A stretch of 20,275 bases of DNA from an uncultured Prosthecobacter sp. (GTDB taxonomy: Bacteria; Verrucomicrobiota; Verrucomicrobiia; Verrucomicrobiales; Verrucomicrobiaceae), in contig CALDGV010000063.1 in assembly GCA_937941745.1 (NCBI GenBank), forward strand, positions 1-20,275, in the 5' to 3' direction. Below are positions 13,622-20,275 of the stretch, piece after piece. Position numbers and translations under genes: made by a program. How positions within the stretch are numbered: position 1 is the stretch's first letter; each line of letters starts with the position of its first letter. The notes below the pieces were generated by a model that saw only the letters and a list, made by a program, of their open reading frames with translations, was not told where the DNA came from and did no database searches.

Positions 13622-15077
13622 TGTCTGGCACGACTGGCAGATCCACCGCCTGCGCACCTACCTGAAGGAACGTGTCATCCCCTTCAGCAGCCATTACCGG
13701 CGTGTTTTCGCCGAGCACGGACTGCATCCTGACGACCTCATCAGCTACGAGGACTGGGCGAAAGTGCCTTTCACCACGAAAAGTCATCTGACGGTGCCAC
13801 GAGAGCAGCAGCGGGATTTCGTGCTCATGCCCTCCCAGGAAGCCCTCCGCAAGGAATGGGGCGTGCTCTGGAACGTGCTCGTCCATGGAGCCGAGCATGC
13901 CAGGGCCGAACTGGAGGCGGAATTCCGCCCAGTCATGATGACGAGCACCACAGGACGCTCGTCGGAACCCGTGCCCTTCATCTTCACCAAGCACGACATC
14001 GCCCAACTGGAGATCGCTGGTCGGCGCATGATGCAGGTCGGAGCCTCCCAGAAAGACTGGAGGCACCTCAACACCTTTCCTTATGCTCCGCACCTAGCCT
14101 TCTGGCAGGCTCATCATGCCGGACTTGGCTTTGGCACCTTCATGCTCAGCAGCGGCGGAGGAAAAGTCATGGGCACAGAGGGAAACATCAACCTGATCGA
14201 AAAAATCCGTCCAGAGGTGGTCATCGGCATGCCGACCTTCCTCTACCACCTGCTTCGCGAGGCTGTGGAGAGCGGAAAACATTGGCCTCAGCTCCGCAGA
14301 CTGGTTCTTGGCGGCGAAAAAGTGGCCGATGGCATGAGGGCCAGACTGCTGAAACTGGCCCATGAACTTGGCGCAGAAAGCGTGCACATCATCAGCACCT
14401 ATGGCTTCACAGAGGCCAAGATGGCCTTTCCTGAGTGCCCGACCCAGCTTGGCGTGAACTCAAGCGGATTCCACCTCAGCCCGGACCTGGCCTTCGTCGA
14501 GATCATCAATCCCCGCACCGGCCTGCCCGTGCCCGATGGTCACGCGGGCGAGATCGTCTTCACCCCGCTGGATGCACGCGGCACCGTCATCCTCCGCTAC
14601 CGCACTGGCGACATTGCCGAAGGTGGTCTCACCTGGACTCCCTGCCCTCACTGCGGCAGACGCTGCCCCCGGATCCTGGGTCCCATCAGCCGGGTCAGCG
14701 AGGTCAGGGAGCTGCAGTTCGACAAGATCAAAGGCACCCTGGTGAACTTCAACATTCTTGAGCACCTGCTCGATGACATGAAAGGCATCGCGGCCTGGCA
14801 GGTCGAGCTGCGCAAGCACGACAATGACCCTATGGAAGTGGATGAACTCCTGCTGCACGTCACGCCCGAGGCAGGCGTCAACCTGGATGACCTGAGGCAC
14901 CGCCTTGGGCAGCGTTTTGCCGAGGTCACGGAGGTCCGGCCCAATGAAGTGCTGTTCCATGACCTGGAAGATCTCCGCCAGAGGCTGGGCGTGGGGCGCC
15001 TGCTCAAGGAGGTCAAGATTCTCGACATGCGCCCGAAGGCTGATGCGCCGGTCACCGAGCCGGCACTCTCAGCCTGA
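13575..15077 (+). CDS. PaaK-like adenylate-forming ligase (phenylacetate-CoA ligase family)
   Basis: Members of this superfamily activate a carboxylic acid with ATP and pass the acyl group to CoA or another thiol. The 500-residue protein starts with the family's WQIHRLRTYL helix. Its ATP-binding P-loop at 122-130 reads MTSTTGRSS, where the usual SSGTTGKP has Gly-Thr; here a Ser replaces the first Gly. Further motifs are STYGFTEA at 274-281 (A5), RYRTGD at 341-346 (A7) and a CPHCGRRCP cluster with Cys357, Cys360 and Cys364 that could hold a metal. The C-terminal mobile domain (about 380-490) includes the IKGTLVNFNILE hinge region. The gene starts inside the patatin gene and has no Shine-Dalgarno sequence. 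It meets glgC tail-to-tail with 13 bases between stops. The substrate cannot be told from the sequence; the altered P-loop makes phenylacetate an unsafe assumption. Confidence 0.85.
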   Translation: MKLLTAPPTWDASPPDVWHDWQIHRLRTYLKERVIPFSSHYRRVFAEHGLHPDDLISYEDWAKVPFTTKSHLTVPREQQRDFVLMPSQEALRKEWGVLWNVLVHGAEHARAELEAEFRPVMMTSTTGRSSEPVPFIFTKHDIAQLEIAGRRMMQVGASQKDWRHLNTFPYAPHLAFWQAHHAGLGFGTFMLSSGGGKVMGTEGNINLIEKIRPEVVIGMPTFLYHLLREAVESGKHWPQLRRLVLGGEKVADGMRARLLKLAHELGAESVHIISTYGFTEAKMAFPECPTQLGVNSSGFHLSPDLAFVEIINPRTGLPVPDGHAGEIVFTPLDARGTVILRYRTGDIAEGGLTWTPCPHCGRRCPRILGPISRVSEVRELQFDKIKGTLVNFNILEHLLDDMKGIAAWQVELRKHDNDPMEVDELLLHVTPEAGVNLDDLRHRLGQRFAEVTEVRPNEVLFHDLEDLRQRLGVGRLLKEVKILDMRPKADAPVTEPALSA

Positions 15078-15090
15078 GCCAGGACGGTCA

Positions 15091-16389
15091 TCAAATCCAG
15101 GTTCCAGCGGGAATCACCGTGTCCTTGGGGATCACCACAATGCCGTCACGGATGCAGTATAGCTCGTGATCCATGTTTTCCGGTTTGCCGTGCGGAGTGA
15201 TCACCGTGTTGTCCCCGATGTGGACGTTCTTGTCGATGATGGCGCGCTCGATGCGGCAGTTGCGGCCGATACCGGGCGCGGGCCGGCCAGGATCCGTCCC
15301 AGCAGCTCCCGCATAATAATCCGCGCCCATGATCACCACCTCACGCAGCGTGGTGCCGCTCTCCACGATGGAACGCACGCCTACCACCGCCGTTTCCACA
15401 TGGGCATCCGTGATGATGCAGCCATCGGAAAGCAGGGCTTCGCGGATGGTCGCGCCATTGATCTTCGTAGCCGGCAGGAAGCGGGCATGCGTGAAGATCG
15501 GGGCCAGCGAATCAAAGAAGTCGTACTGCGGCACCAGCTTGCAGAGGTCCAGGTTCGCCTGGAAGAAGCTGCGGATGGTTCCGATGTCCTCCCAGTAGCC
15601 CTGGAAGTTGTAGGAATGCACCTTCCGGTCACGGATCGCCGCCGGAATGATGTTCTTCCCGAAGTCCATGTGGTTGTTGTTCAGGCAGTCGATCAGCGTC
15701 TGGCGGTTGAAGACATAGATGCCCATGCTGGCCTGATAACGCGGCTCCGCAGGATCCAGCCCCATCTCCAGCAGCGTCTCATCCGGCATCCGCAGGGATT
15801 CGAGCACGGCCGGGTCCTTCGGCTTCTCCACAAACTCACGGATGCGCCCACCGGGCTCAGTCCTCATGATGCCAAAGCCCGTGGCATCCCTGGCGTTCAC
15901 CGGCAGCGTGGCGATCGTCAGCTCCGCGCCAGTCTTGATGTGCTGCGTCATCACCTGGCGGAAATCCATGCGGTAGAGCTGGTCGCCGCTCAGGATCAGA
16001 TAGTAGTCGTAGTCGTTCTCGGTGAAGTAGCGAAGGTTCTGGCGCACCGCGTCCGCCGTGCCCTGATACCAGCGCTCGCCTTCCGGCGTCTGCTGCGCCG
16101 CCAGCACCTCCACGAAACCGCGGGTGAACTGGTCAAACTTGTAAGTTCGCGCGATGTGCCGGTTCAGCGACATGCTGTTGTACTGCGTCAGCACAAAAAC
16201 CTGCCTCACCCCGGAGTTGATGCAGTTGCTGATCGGGATGTCCACCAGGCGATATTTGCCCGCCAGAGGCACGGCCGGCTTGGCGCGATCCTTGGTAAGC
16301 GGGAAAAGGCGCGTTCCAGCACCACCTCCCATGACGATGGCCAGAGTGGAACGGCGAAGGATCGAATCGACGGCTACTGTTTGTGACAT
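15091..16389 (-). CDS. glgC: Glucose-1-phosphate adenylyltransferase (ADP-glucose pyrophosphorylase)
   Basis: GlgC makes ADP-glucose and pyrophosphate from glucose-1-phosphate and ATP, the committed and allosterically controlled step of bacterial glycogen synthesis. The 432-residue protein has the nucleotide-binding GGGAGTRLFPLT (21-32), KPAVPLAGKYRLVDIPISNC (37-56), WYQGTADAVRQN, the catalytic LSGDQLYRMD, FVEKP, and YWEDIGTI near the substrate site. A left-handed beta-helix follows at the C-terminus (ISDG-type repeats such as LLSDGCIITDAHVETAVVG). The layout is closer to cyanobacterial/plant enzymes than to the enterobacterial form. It is divergent from the cytochrome gene across a 122-base gap and is not clustered with other glycogen genes. 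No Shine-Dalgarno sequence precedes the ATG. Confidence 0.97.
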   Translation of the reverse strand: MSQTVAVDSILRRSTLAIVMGGGAGTRLFPLTKDRAKPAVPLAGKYRLVDIPISNCINSGVRQVFVLTQYNSMSLNRHIARTYKFDQFTRGFVEVLAAQQTPEGERWYQGTADAVRQNLRYFTENDYDYYLILSGDQLYRMDFRQVMTQHIKTGAELTIATLPVNARDATGFGIMRTEPGGRIREFVEKPKDPAVLESLRMPDETLLEMGLDPAEPRYQASMGIYVFNRQTLIDCLNNNHMDFGKNIIPAAIRDRKVHSYNFQGYWEDIGTIRSFFQANLDLCKLVPQYDFFDSLAPIFTHARFLPATKINGATIREALLSDGCIITDAHVETAVVGVRSIVESGTTLREVVIMGADYYAGAAGTDPGRPAPGIGRNCRIERAIIDKNVHIGDNTVITPHGKPENMDHELYCIRDGIVVIPKDTVIPAGTWI

Positions 16390-16463
16390 GGCAGGTTAGG
16401 AGTGTCTGGATTTCCCGGAAAAAACGTTCGGAGGCAAGGCGTTTCCACCAGCGATTGGATGAA

Positions 16464-16477
16464 ACACGCATGCGTGT
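16464..16477. promoter_or_regulatory. Perfect 14-bp palindrome between glgC and the cytochrome gene
   Basis: ACACGCATGCGTGT is its own reverse complement. It sits 74 bases from the glgC start and 34 bases before the cytochrome ATG, a position suitable for an operator shared by the divergent pair. No matching second copy was noticed, and no regulator is known for it. Confidence 0.3.
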
Positions 16478-16511
16478 GCTTCTTTTCCTACTGCCAACCC
16501 CACCTCAAGCC

Positions 16512-17486
16512 ATGTCCCCTCTTGTGAATCGCTCCCTCCCGCTTGTTCTCACCGCCCTCGCCCTGCCTGCGCTTCAGGTTCATGCCGCAGTGAATTTTGA
16601 AAAAGACCTGCTGCCAGTCCTGCAAAAAAAATGCCTCGACTGCCACAGCGCGCCCACCGTGGTGGACGGCAAGAAGAAGAACCCCAAAGGAGGCCTCCGC
16701 CTGGACGCCGCCTGGGCCATGCTCAAGGGAGGTGAAACCGGCCCTTCTCTTGTGCCCAAAGACCTCGCCAAAAGCTACATGTACGAGGTCGTCACCCTGC
16801 CCAAGGATGATGACATGTTCATGCCTCCCAAAGGCGACGCCATGACTGAGGCCGAAATTAAGCTGCTCAAGGAGTGGATCGAATCCGGCGCGGATTTCGG
16901 CGGCTGGAAGGGCAACATGGAAGGCGCCCCCGCCGAGGCGGCCACCGCAGGTGCCGCCAAGCCTTCCGGCCCTCGTGAACATGAGCTTTTCTATGCCAAG
17001 CTCGCTGAAGGACTGAAGCCTGCTGCAGAATCCGCCATTGCCAAGGCCAAGGAAGGTGGAGCCCAGGTCTTCCAGCTCAAGGCAGACAGCCCGCTGCTGC
17101 GCGTGGACTTCCTCACCGGCGTCTCCAAGTGTGATGATGCCCGCCTCGCTGCCCTGGAACCGATCAAGGACAACGTCGCCCAGCTCGACCTCGGCCGCAC
17201 CATCATCACCGATGCCGGATTGAAGACCGTGGCAGGTCTTTCACGCCTCGCCTCTCTCGATCTGCGACAGACCAAGGTCACGGACGCTGGCCTGGAGACG
17301 CTGACGAGCCTGAAAAACCTCCGCTCCATCAATCTGTTCGCCACTGGCATCACTGACGCTGGCCTGAAGCACCTCGCCGCCATCAAGAGCCTCCGCACCG
17401 TCACCCTCTTCCAGTCCAAGGCCACACCTGCGGGCGTGGCTGAACTGAAGAAGGCCCTGCCCAGCGCTCACGTGACGCTGAAGTAA
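16512..17486 (+). CDS. Exported planctomycete-type cytochrome c with leucine-rich repeats
   Basis: The 324-residue product has a signal peptide (about 1-25, ending LQVHA). A PSCyt1-type cytochrome c domain follows, with one haem-binding CLDCH at 41-45 and MPPKG at 104-108 providing a probable axial methionine. The central linker is Ala/Pro-rich (about 136-155). From about residue 225 three to four leucine-rich repeats are seen, each with a TDAGL core: LDLGRTIITDAGL, LDLRQTKVTDAGL and LFATGITDAGL. Such cytochrome-LRR fusions are characteristic of Planctomycetes and Verrucomicrobia, but their redox partners are mostly unknown. The protein is presumably periplasmic. The ATG at 16512 was chosen because it begins the signal peptide; an upstream extension of the frame has no such logic. 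It converges on rpoN with only 21 bases between stops. Confidence 0.92.
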   Translation: MSPLVNRSLPLVLTALALPALQVHAAVNFEKDLLPVLQKKCLDCHSAPTVVDGKKKNPKGGLRLDAAWAMLKGGETGPSLVPKDLAKSYMYEVVTLPKDDDMFMPPKGDAMTEAEIKLLKEWIESGADFGGWKGNMEGAPAEAATAGAAKPSGPREHELFYAKLAEGLKPAAESAIAKAKEGGAQVFQLKADSPLLRVDFLTGVSKCDDARLAALEPIKDNVAQLDLGRTIITDAGLKTVAGLSRLASLDLRQTKVTDAGLETLTSLKNLRSINLFATGITDAGLKHLAAIKSLRTVTLFQSKATPAGVAELKKALPSAHVTLK

Positions 17487-17507
17487 GCCGCAGCGCACAG
17501 CAGCGCT

Positions 17508-18923
17508 TCAGGAGAAAGATTTGCGCAGGTGGCTGGGCAGGATGCCCAGCGCCTCGCGGTATTTGGCCACCGTGCGCCGTGCCACCTTGATGCCCTGCTT
17601 GTCCAGGATCTTGGCCAGCTTGTCATCACTCAGAGGCTTGGCCTTTGGCTCCGTCTTGATGAGTTCCGCGATGGCGTTTTTCACGCTCGTGTTGCTCAGG
17701 TCCTCACCCGATTCGGTCTTCACGCCGTGGCTGAAGAAGAACTTCAGCTCAAAGACTCCGTGGGGCGTGGCCATGTACTTGCCCGCGATGGCACGGCTTA
17801 CGGTCGTCTCGTGCACACCCACCTCGTCGGCCACCTGGGCCATGTTCAAAGGGCGCAGGAAGCCGGTTCCCTTGTCGAGGAACTCCTGCTGATGCGCCAG
17901 GATCTGCACGGCGATCTTGTAAATCGTCTGCTGGCGCTGGTGGATGCTGCGGATCAGGAATTTTCCCGAACGAAGCTTGTCTCGGATGTAGTTGCGCACC
18001 TCGCTGCTACTGCCGGGCTGGCTGAGCATGTCTTTGTAGGCGTTGCTCAGCCTCAGATGCGGCAGGTCGTCGTTGTTCATCACCGGCACCCAGGCACCGC
18101 CCTGTCGCTCCACGATGATGTCCGGCGTGACGTAATTGTTCGTGCTGGCCGTGAAGCGAGAGGCGGGCCGCGGGTCCAGCGTGCTGATGAAGTCCGCCGC
18201 GCGTGAAATCTGCTCCACCGGCACGCCCAGCTTCTTGGAGAGGATGGGGTAGCGCTTGTTCGCCAGGTCATCCAGATGCATGTCCACCAGCCGGTGCGCC
18301 AGACTCTGCCGCTTCCCCAGGCGCTCCAGCTGGATCAGCAGGCACTCCCGCAAATCGTCGGAGCCCACACCCACAGGGTCAAAGGTCGTCAGCAGGTTCT
18401 TCGCCTTCCTCAGGTCATCCAGCGGGATGCCATGCTGGAGGCTCATGTCTTCCACGGGCGTGTTGAGAAAGCCGCGGTCATCCAGGCTGCCGATGAGAAA
18501 TTCCGTGTTCTTGATCAGTTCGGCATCCGTCACCTCCGCCGTGCGGAGCTGGGAGATCAGGTGCTCCTGGAGCGTCGTGGGCGCCACGATGCTGTCCATC
18601 AGGAACTGCCAGCGCTCCTGGTCCTCCGCCGTGCGGCTCGTCTGCGCACGGCTCTGAGCCCAGTATTCCCGCCACTCCTCGTCCATCTGGGAGATCACAT
18701 CCAGTTCGTCGCGTTCCTCCCGATTGTCCGGATCATCCGGCACCGCATCCTCCAGTGAAACCTCCGGGCTCTCCAGCTCCAGCACCGGATTGATCTCGAT
18801 CTCCTGCTGGATGATCTGCCTGAGCTCCAGGGTAGGCGCCTGCAGGATCTGCAGGCTCTGCTGCATCTGCGGTCCGATGGCGAGCTTCTGCGTCTGCGTC
18901 TGGTAAAGTCCTTGATCTGCCAT
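17508..18923 (-). CDS. rpoN: RNA polymerase sigma-54 factor RpoN
   Basis: Sigma-54 directs RNA polymerase to -24/-12 promoters and needs an AAA+ enhancer-binding protein to open DNA. The 471-residue product has the Gln/Leu-rich activator-interacting region I (1-50, with LAIGPQMQQSLQILQ), an acidic region II (about 50-80, EVSLEDAVPDDPDNREERDE) and a core-binding domain (about 110-300). A helix-turn-helix contains VADEVGVHETTVSRAI, and the diagnostic RpoN box ARRTVAKYR is at 448-456 near the C-terminus. The length is normal and all hallmarks are intact. The gene stands alone, with neither the hpf/raiA-PTS genes nor lptB seen next to it in proteobacteria. A near-consensus sigma-54 promoter lies about 63 bases upstream of its ATG, which suggests autoregulation. 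Confidence 0.98.
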   Translation of the reverse strand: MADQGLYQTQTQKLAIGPQMQQSLQILQAPTLELRQIIQQEIEINPVLELESPEVSLEDAVPDDPDNREERDELDVISQMDEEWREYWAQSRAQTSRTAEDQERWQFLMDSIVAPTTLQEHLISQLRTAEVTDAELIKNTEFLIGSLDDRGFLNTPVEDMSLQHGIPLDDLRKAKNLLTTFDPVGVGSDDLRECLLIQLERLGKRQSLAHRLVDMHLDDLANKRYPILSKKLGVPVEQISRAADFISTLDPRPASRFTASTNNYVTPDIIVERQGGAWVPVMNNDDLPHLRLSNAYKDMLSQPGSSSEVRNYIRDKLRSGKFLIRSIHQRQQTIYKIAVQILAHQQEFLDKGTGFLRPLNMAQVADEVGVHETTVSRAIAGKYMATPHGVFELKFFFSHGVKTESGEDLSNTSVKNAIAELIKTEPKAKPLSDDKLAKILDKQGIKVARRTVAKYREALGILPSHLRKSFS

Positions 18924-18985
18924 GGTTGGTTGGGGGCCGCAGTGGATCGGCCACCACCCTTTTCACTGAGGCGTTTTAATTCTCA

Positions 18986-19002
18986 AGCAAAGACCGGGCC
19001 AA
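18986..19002 (-). promoter_or_regulatory. Near-consensus sigma-54 promoter upstream of rpoN
   Basis: On the minus strand TTGGCCCGGTCTTTGCT matches the -24/-12 consensus YTGGCACGRNNNTTGCW at 13 of 14 informative positions (only A at position 6 is C), with the required GG-N10-GC spacing. The expected start of transcription is near 18975, giving a leader of about 50 bases before the rpoN ATG. Confidence 0.65.
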
Positions 19003-19017
19003 CTATCGGAAATAGTT
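19001..19017. promoter_or_regulatory. AT-rich inverted repeat overlapping the rpoN -24 element
   Basis: AACTAT and ATAGTT form a perfect 6-bp inverted repeat with a 5-base spacer. Two bases of it lie inside the -24 side of the rpoN sigma-54 promoter. It stands out as an AT-rich island in GC-rich surroundings and could be an operator or a stem-loop in a transcript running the other way. Confidence 0.35.
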
Positions 19018-19101
19018 TTGTCCTTCTCCTCCCGCACCCTGCCAAGCCTGCTCGCACAGGTCTTGCCAGCACCGCGCCAGATCGCTAGCCTGCCCGCTCC
19101 C

Positions 19102-20130
19102 ATGAAGTTTCTGCCCCTCCCCGCCTTCGTTTTTGCCGCTGCGGCACTCGCCGCCGATCCCGTGCCCGCCTTCCAGGGCAGCATCGAGCGCCTCGATCCT
19201 GCTCTCGATGCCCTGCTCTCTCCGGATGCACAGATCGAGGTCCTCGCCTCTGGATTCAACTGGTCGGAAGGCCCCGTCTGGAAGGAAGGCGGCATCGTCT
19301 TCTCCGATGTGCCGGAAAACACCGTCTTTGGCTGGAAGGAGGGGGAAAAGGCCGCCTCCGTGGTGCTCAAGCCCAGCGGCAACTTCACCGGCGAGGGCCA
19401 GGGCTCCAACGGCCTCGCCGTTGATGCTCAGGGCCGCCTCGTTCTCTGCCAGCATGGCGAGCGCCGACTGGCTAGGCAGGAGAAGGACGGCAAGTTCACC
19501 GTCCTGGCCGACAACTTCCAGGGCAAGCGCTTCAACAGTCCCAACGACCTCGTGATCAGCAGCCAGGGCACCATCTTTTTCACCGATCCTCCCTACGGCA
19601 TGAAGAAGGGCACCAGTCCTGATGCCCCCTACCACGGCATTTACGCCGTGCACCCCGTCGCTGGCCAGACCACACCGGCCATGCTGCTCATCGATGACAT
19701 CCAGTGGCCCAACGGCATCGCCCTCAGCCCCGATGAAAAGACCCTCTACATCGCCGTCTCCGACAAGGACAACACGCGCATCATGGCCTACGACCTCGCC
19801 CCCCAGGGCAAGGAAGGCGTCGCTGGCATCATCAACGGCGTCGTGATCCCCAAACCTCGCAATGGCCGCGAGCTCTTCAACGCCCAGAAGCTCAAGTCCG
19901 CCGACCGCAAGGGCGGCTGCGACGGCCTGAAGGTGGATTCCCAGGGCAACCTCTGGACCACCGGCCCTGGCGGCGTCCTCATCCTCGACAAAAACGGCCG
20001 CCATCTCGGCTCCATCCTCACCGGCCAGGCCACCGCCAACTGCGCCTGGGGCGGCGAGGACAAAAGCACACTCTACATCACGGCAGACATGTTCCTCCTC
20101 CGCGTAAAAACCCGCGTGAAGGGCTTCTGA
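19102..20130 (+). CDS. Exported SMP-30/gluconolactonase/LRE-family protein
   Basis: The family consists of six-bladed beta-propellers, many of them lactonases that open sugar lactones with a divalent metal. The 342-residue product begins with a signal peptide (MKFLPLPAFVFAAAALA, about 1-18). The probable metal ligands are in place by motif: Glu56 in NWSEGPVW, Asn148 in NSPNDL, Asn204 in WPNGIALSPD and Asp274 in CDGLKVDSQG. Repeated DxxGxL/GTIFFTDPP propeller strands run between them. The start was set at the ATG that begins the signal peptide. The gene is divergent from rpoN across 178 bases and 15 bases upstream of the next exported protein, so those two may be co-transcribed. The substrate is unknown; a periplasmic sugar-lactone hydrolase is the likeliest role. 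Confidence 0.92.
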   Translation: MKFLPLPAFVFAAAALAADPVPAFQGSIERLDPALDALLSPDAQIEVLASGFNWSEGPVWKEGGIVFSDVPENTVFGWKEGEKAASVVLKPSGNFTGEGQGSNGLAVDAQGRLVLCQHGERRLARQEKDGKFTVLADNFQGKRFNSPNDLVISSQGTIFFTDPPYGMKKGTSPDAPYHGIYAVHPVAGQTTPAMLLIDDIQWPNGIALSPDEKTLYIAVSDKDNTRIMAYDLAPQGKEGVAGIINGVVIPKPRNGRELFNAQKLKSADRKGGCDGLKVDSQGNLWTTGPGGVLILDKNGRHLGSILTGQATANCAWGGEDKSTLYITADMFLLRVKTRVKGF

Positions 20131-20145
20131 TCCGCCCCGCCGCTC

Positions 20146-20275
20146 ATGAAGACCGCCGCCCGTTGGAGCACGCCGCTCGTGGCCCTCACCACGGTGTTCC
20201 TGCTCCTCTGCGGCGGCCTTCCGCTCAGCGCCCGCGAGGTCCAGTCCCACGGCCTGCTGTTTGAAAAATGGCTGC
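20146..20275 (+). CDS. Unidentified exported protein (5' end only)
   Basis: An ATG 15 bases after the SMP-30-like gene opens a frame that stays open for the 43 codons up to the window edge. It begins with a typical signal peptide: MKTAARW, then the hydrophobic stretch PLVALTTVFLLLCGGLPL, then an SARE cleavage-like region. The first mature residues are VQSHGLLFEKWL. A cysteine inside the hydrophobic core (LLLC) could be read as a lipobox, but the hydrophobic segment continues past it, so a cleaved secretory signal is more likely. The close spacing suggests an operon with the preceding gene. I do not recognise the family from so short a piece. Confidence 0.7.
   Translation, partial: MKTAARWSTPLVALTTVFLLLCGGLPLSAREVQSHGLLFEKWL

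Noticed and set aside
15166..16386. 406-codon plus-strand open frame opposite glgC
   Set aside because: The minus strand is an intact glgC. The plus frame is Arg/His/Val-rich with no recognisable domain.
17478..17511. Inverted repeats between the cytochrome and rpoN stops as a bidirectional terminator
   Set aside because: The CTGAAG/CTTCAG and AGCGC/GCGCT pairings compete with each other and neither is followed by a T-run on either strand.
19003..20250. 415-codon minus-strand open frame opposite the SMP-30-like gene
   Set aside because: It is an Ala/Gly/Glu-rich shadow of a GC-rich gene on the plus strand that has a signal peptide and metal-ligand motifs.

Overview
The window looks like chromosomal DNA of a free-living member of the Verrucomicrobiota, probably near Prosthecobacter/Verrucomicrobium. 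Two things point there: a five-gene block matching the Akkermansia muciniphila Amuc_1098-Amuc_1102 pilus-like families, and a planctomycete/verrucomicrobial-type cytochrome c followed by leucine-rich repeats. No insertion sequence, phage gene, CRISPR array or rRNA was seen, and genes are densely packed with no gene-free stretch above 300 bases.

Minus-strand block, 1-9852. Reading in the transcribed direction: a UDP-glucuronate decarboxylase-like sugar-nucleotide enzyme (8899-9852), then the pilus-like operon: Amuc_1102-like secreted protein, Amuc_1101-like PilM fused to a PilN-like membrane domain, Amuc_1100-like PilO-type protein, Amuc_1099-like PilP-type protein with a calcium-binding-type loop, and an Amuc_1098-like PilQ secretin. 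The order reproduces pilM-N-O-P-Q. A clear rho-independent terminator ends this operon, and its U-tract touches the start codon of coaE (dephospho-CoA kinase). coaE overlaps the start of rho, which runs off the left edge of the window.

Centre and right, 9994-20275. A sigma-70 family ECF-like factor and a tRNA-Glu(TTC) converge. Plus-strand genes follow: a secreted S10 serine carboxypeptidase-like protein, then a patatin-like phospholipase overlapping a PaaK-like adenylate-forming ligase. Next come glgC (minus), the cytochrome c-LRR protein (plus), rpoN (minus), a secreted SMP-30/gluconolactonase-like protein (plus), and the start of an unidentified exported protein at the right edge.

The most notable signals are: the pilMNOPQ-like operon with a PilM-PilN fusion; a near-consensus sigma-54 promoter directly upstream of rpoN, overlapped by an inverted repeat, suggesting autoregulation; the terminator abutting coaE; and the near absence of Shine-Dalgarno sequences (only the patatin gene has an obvious one). 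I found no wholly unknown multi-gene system. The pilus-like operon, whose function is still poorly defined, is the best candidate for one.
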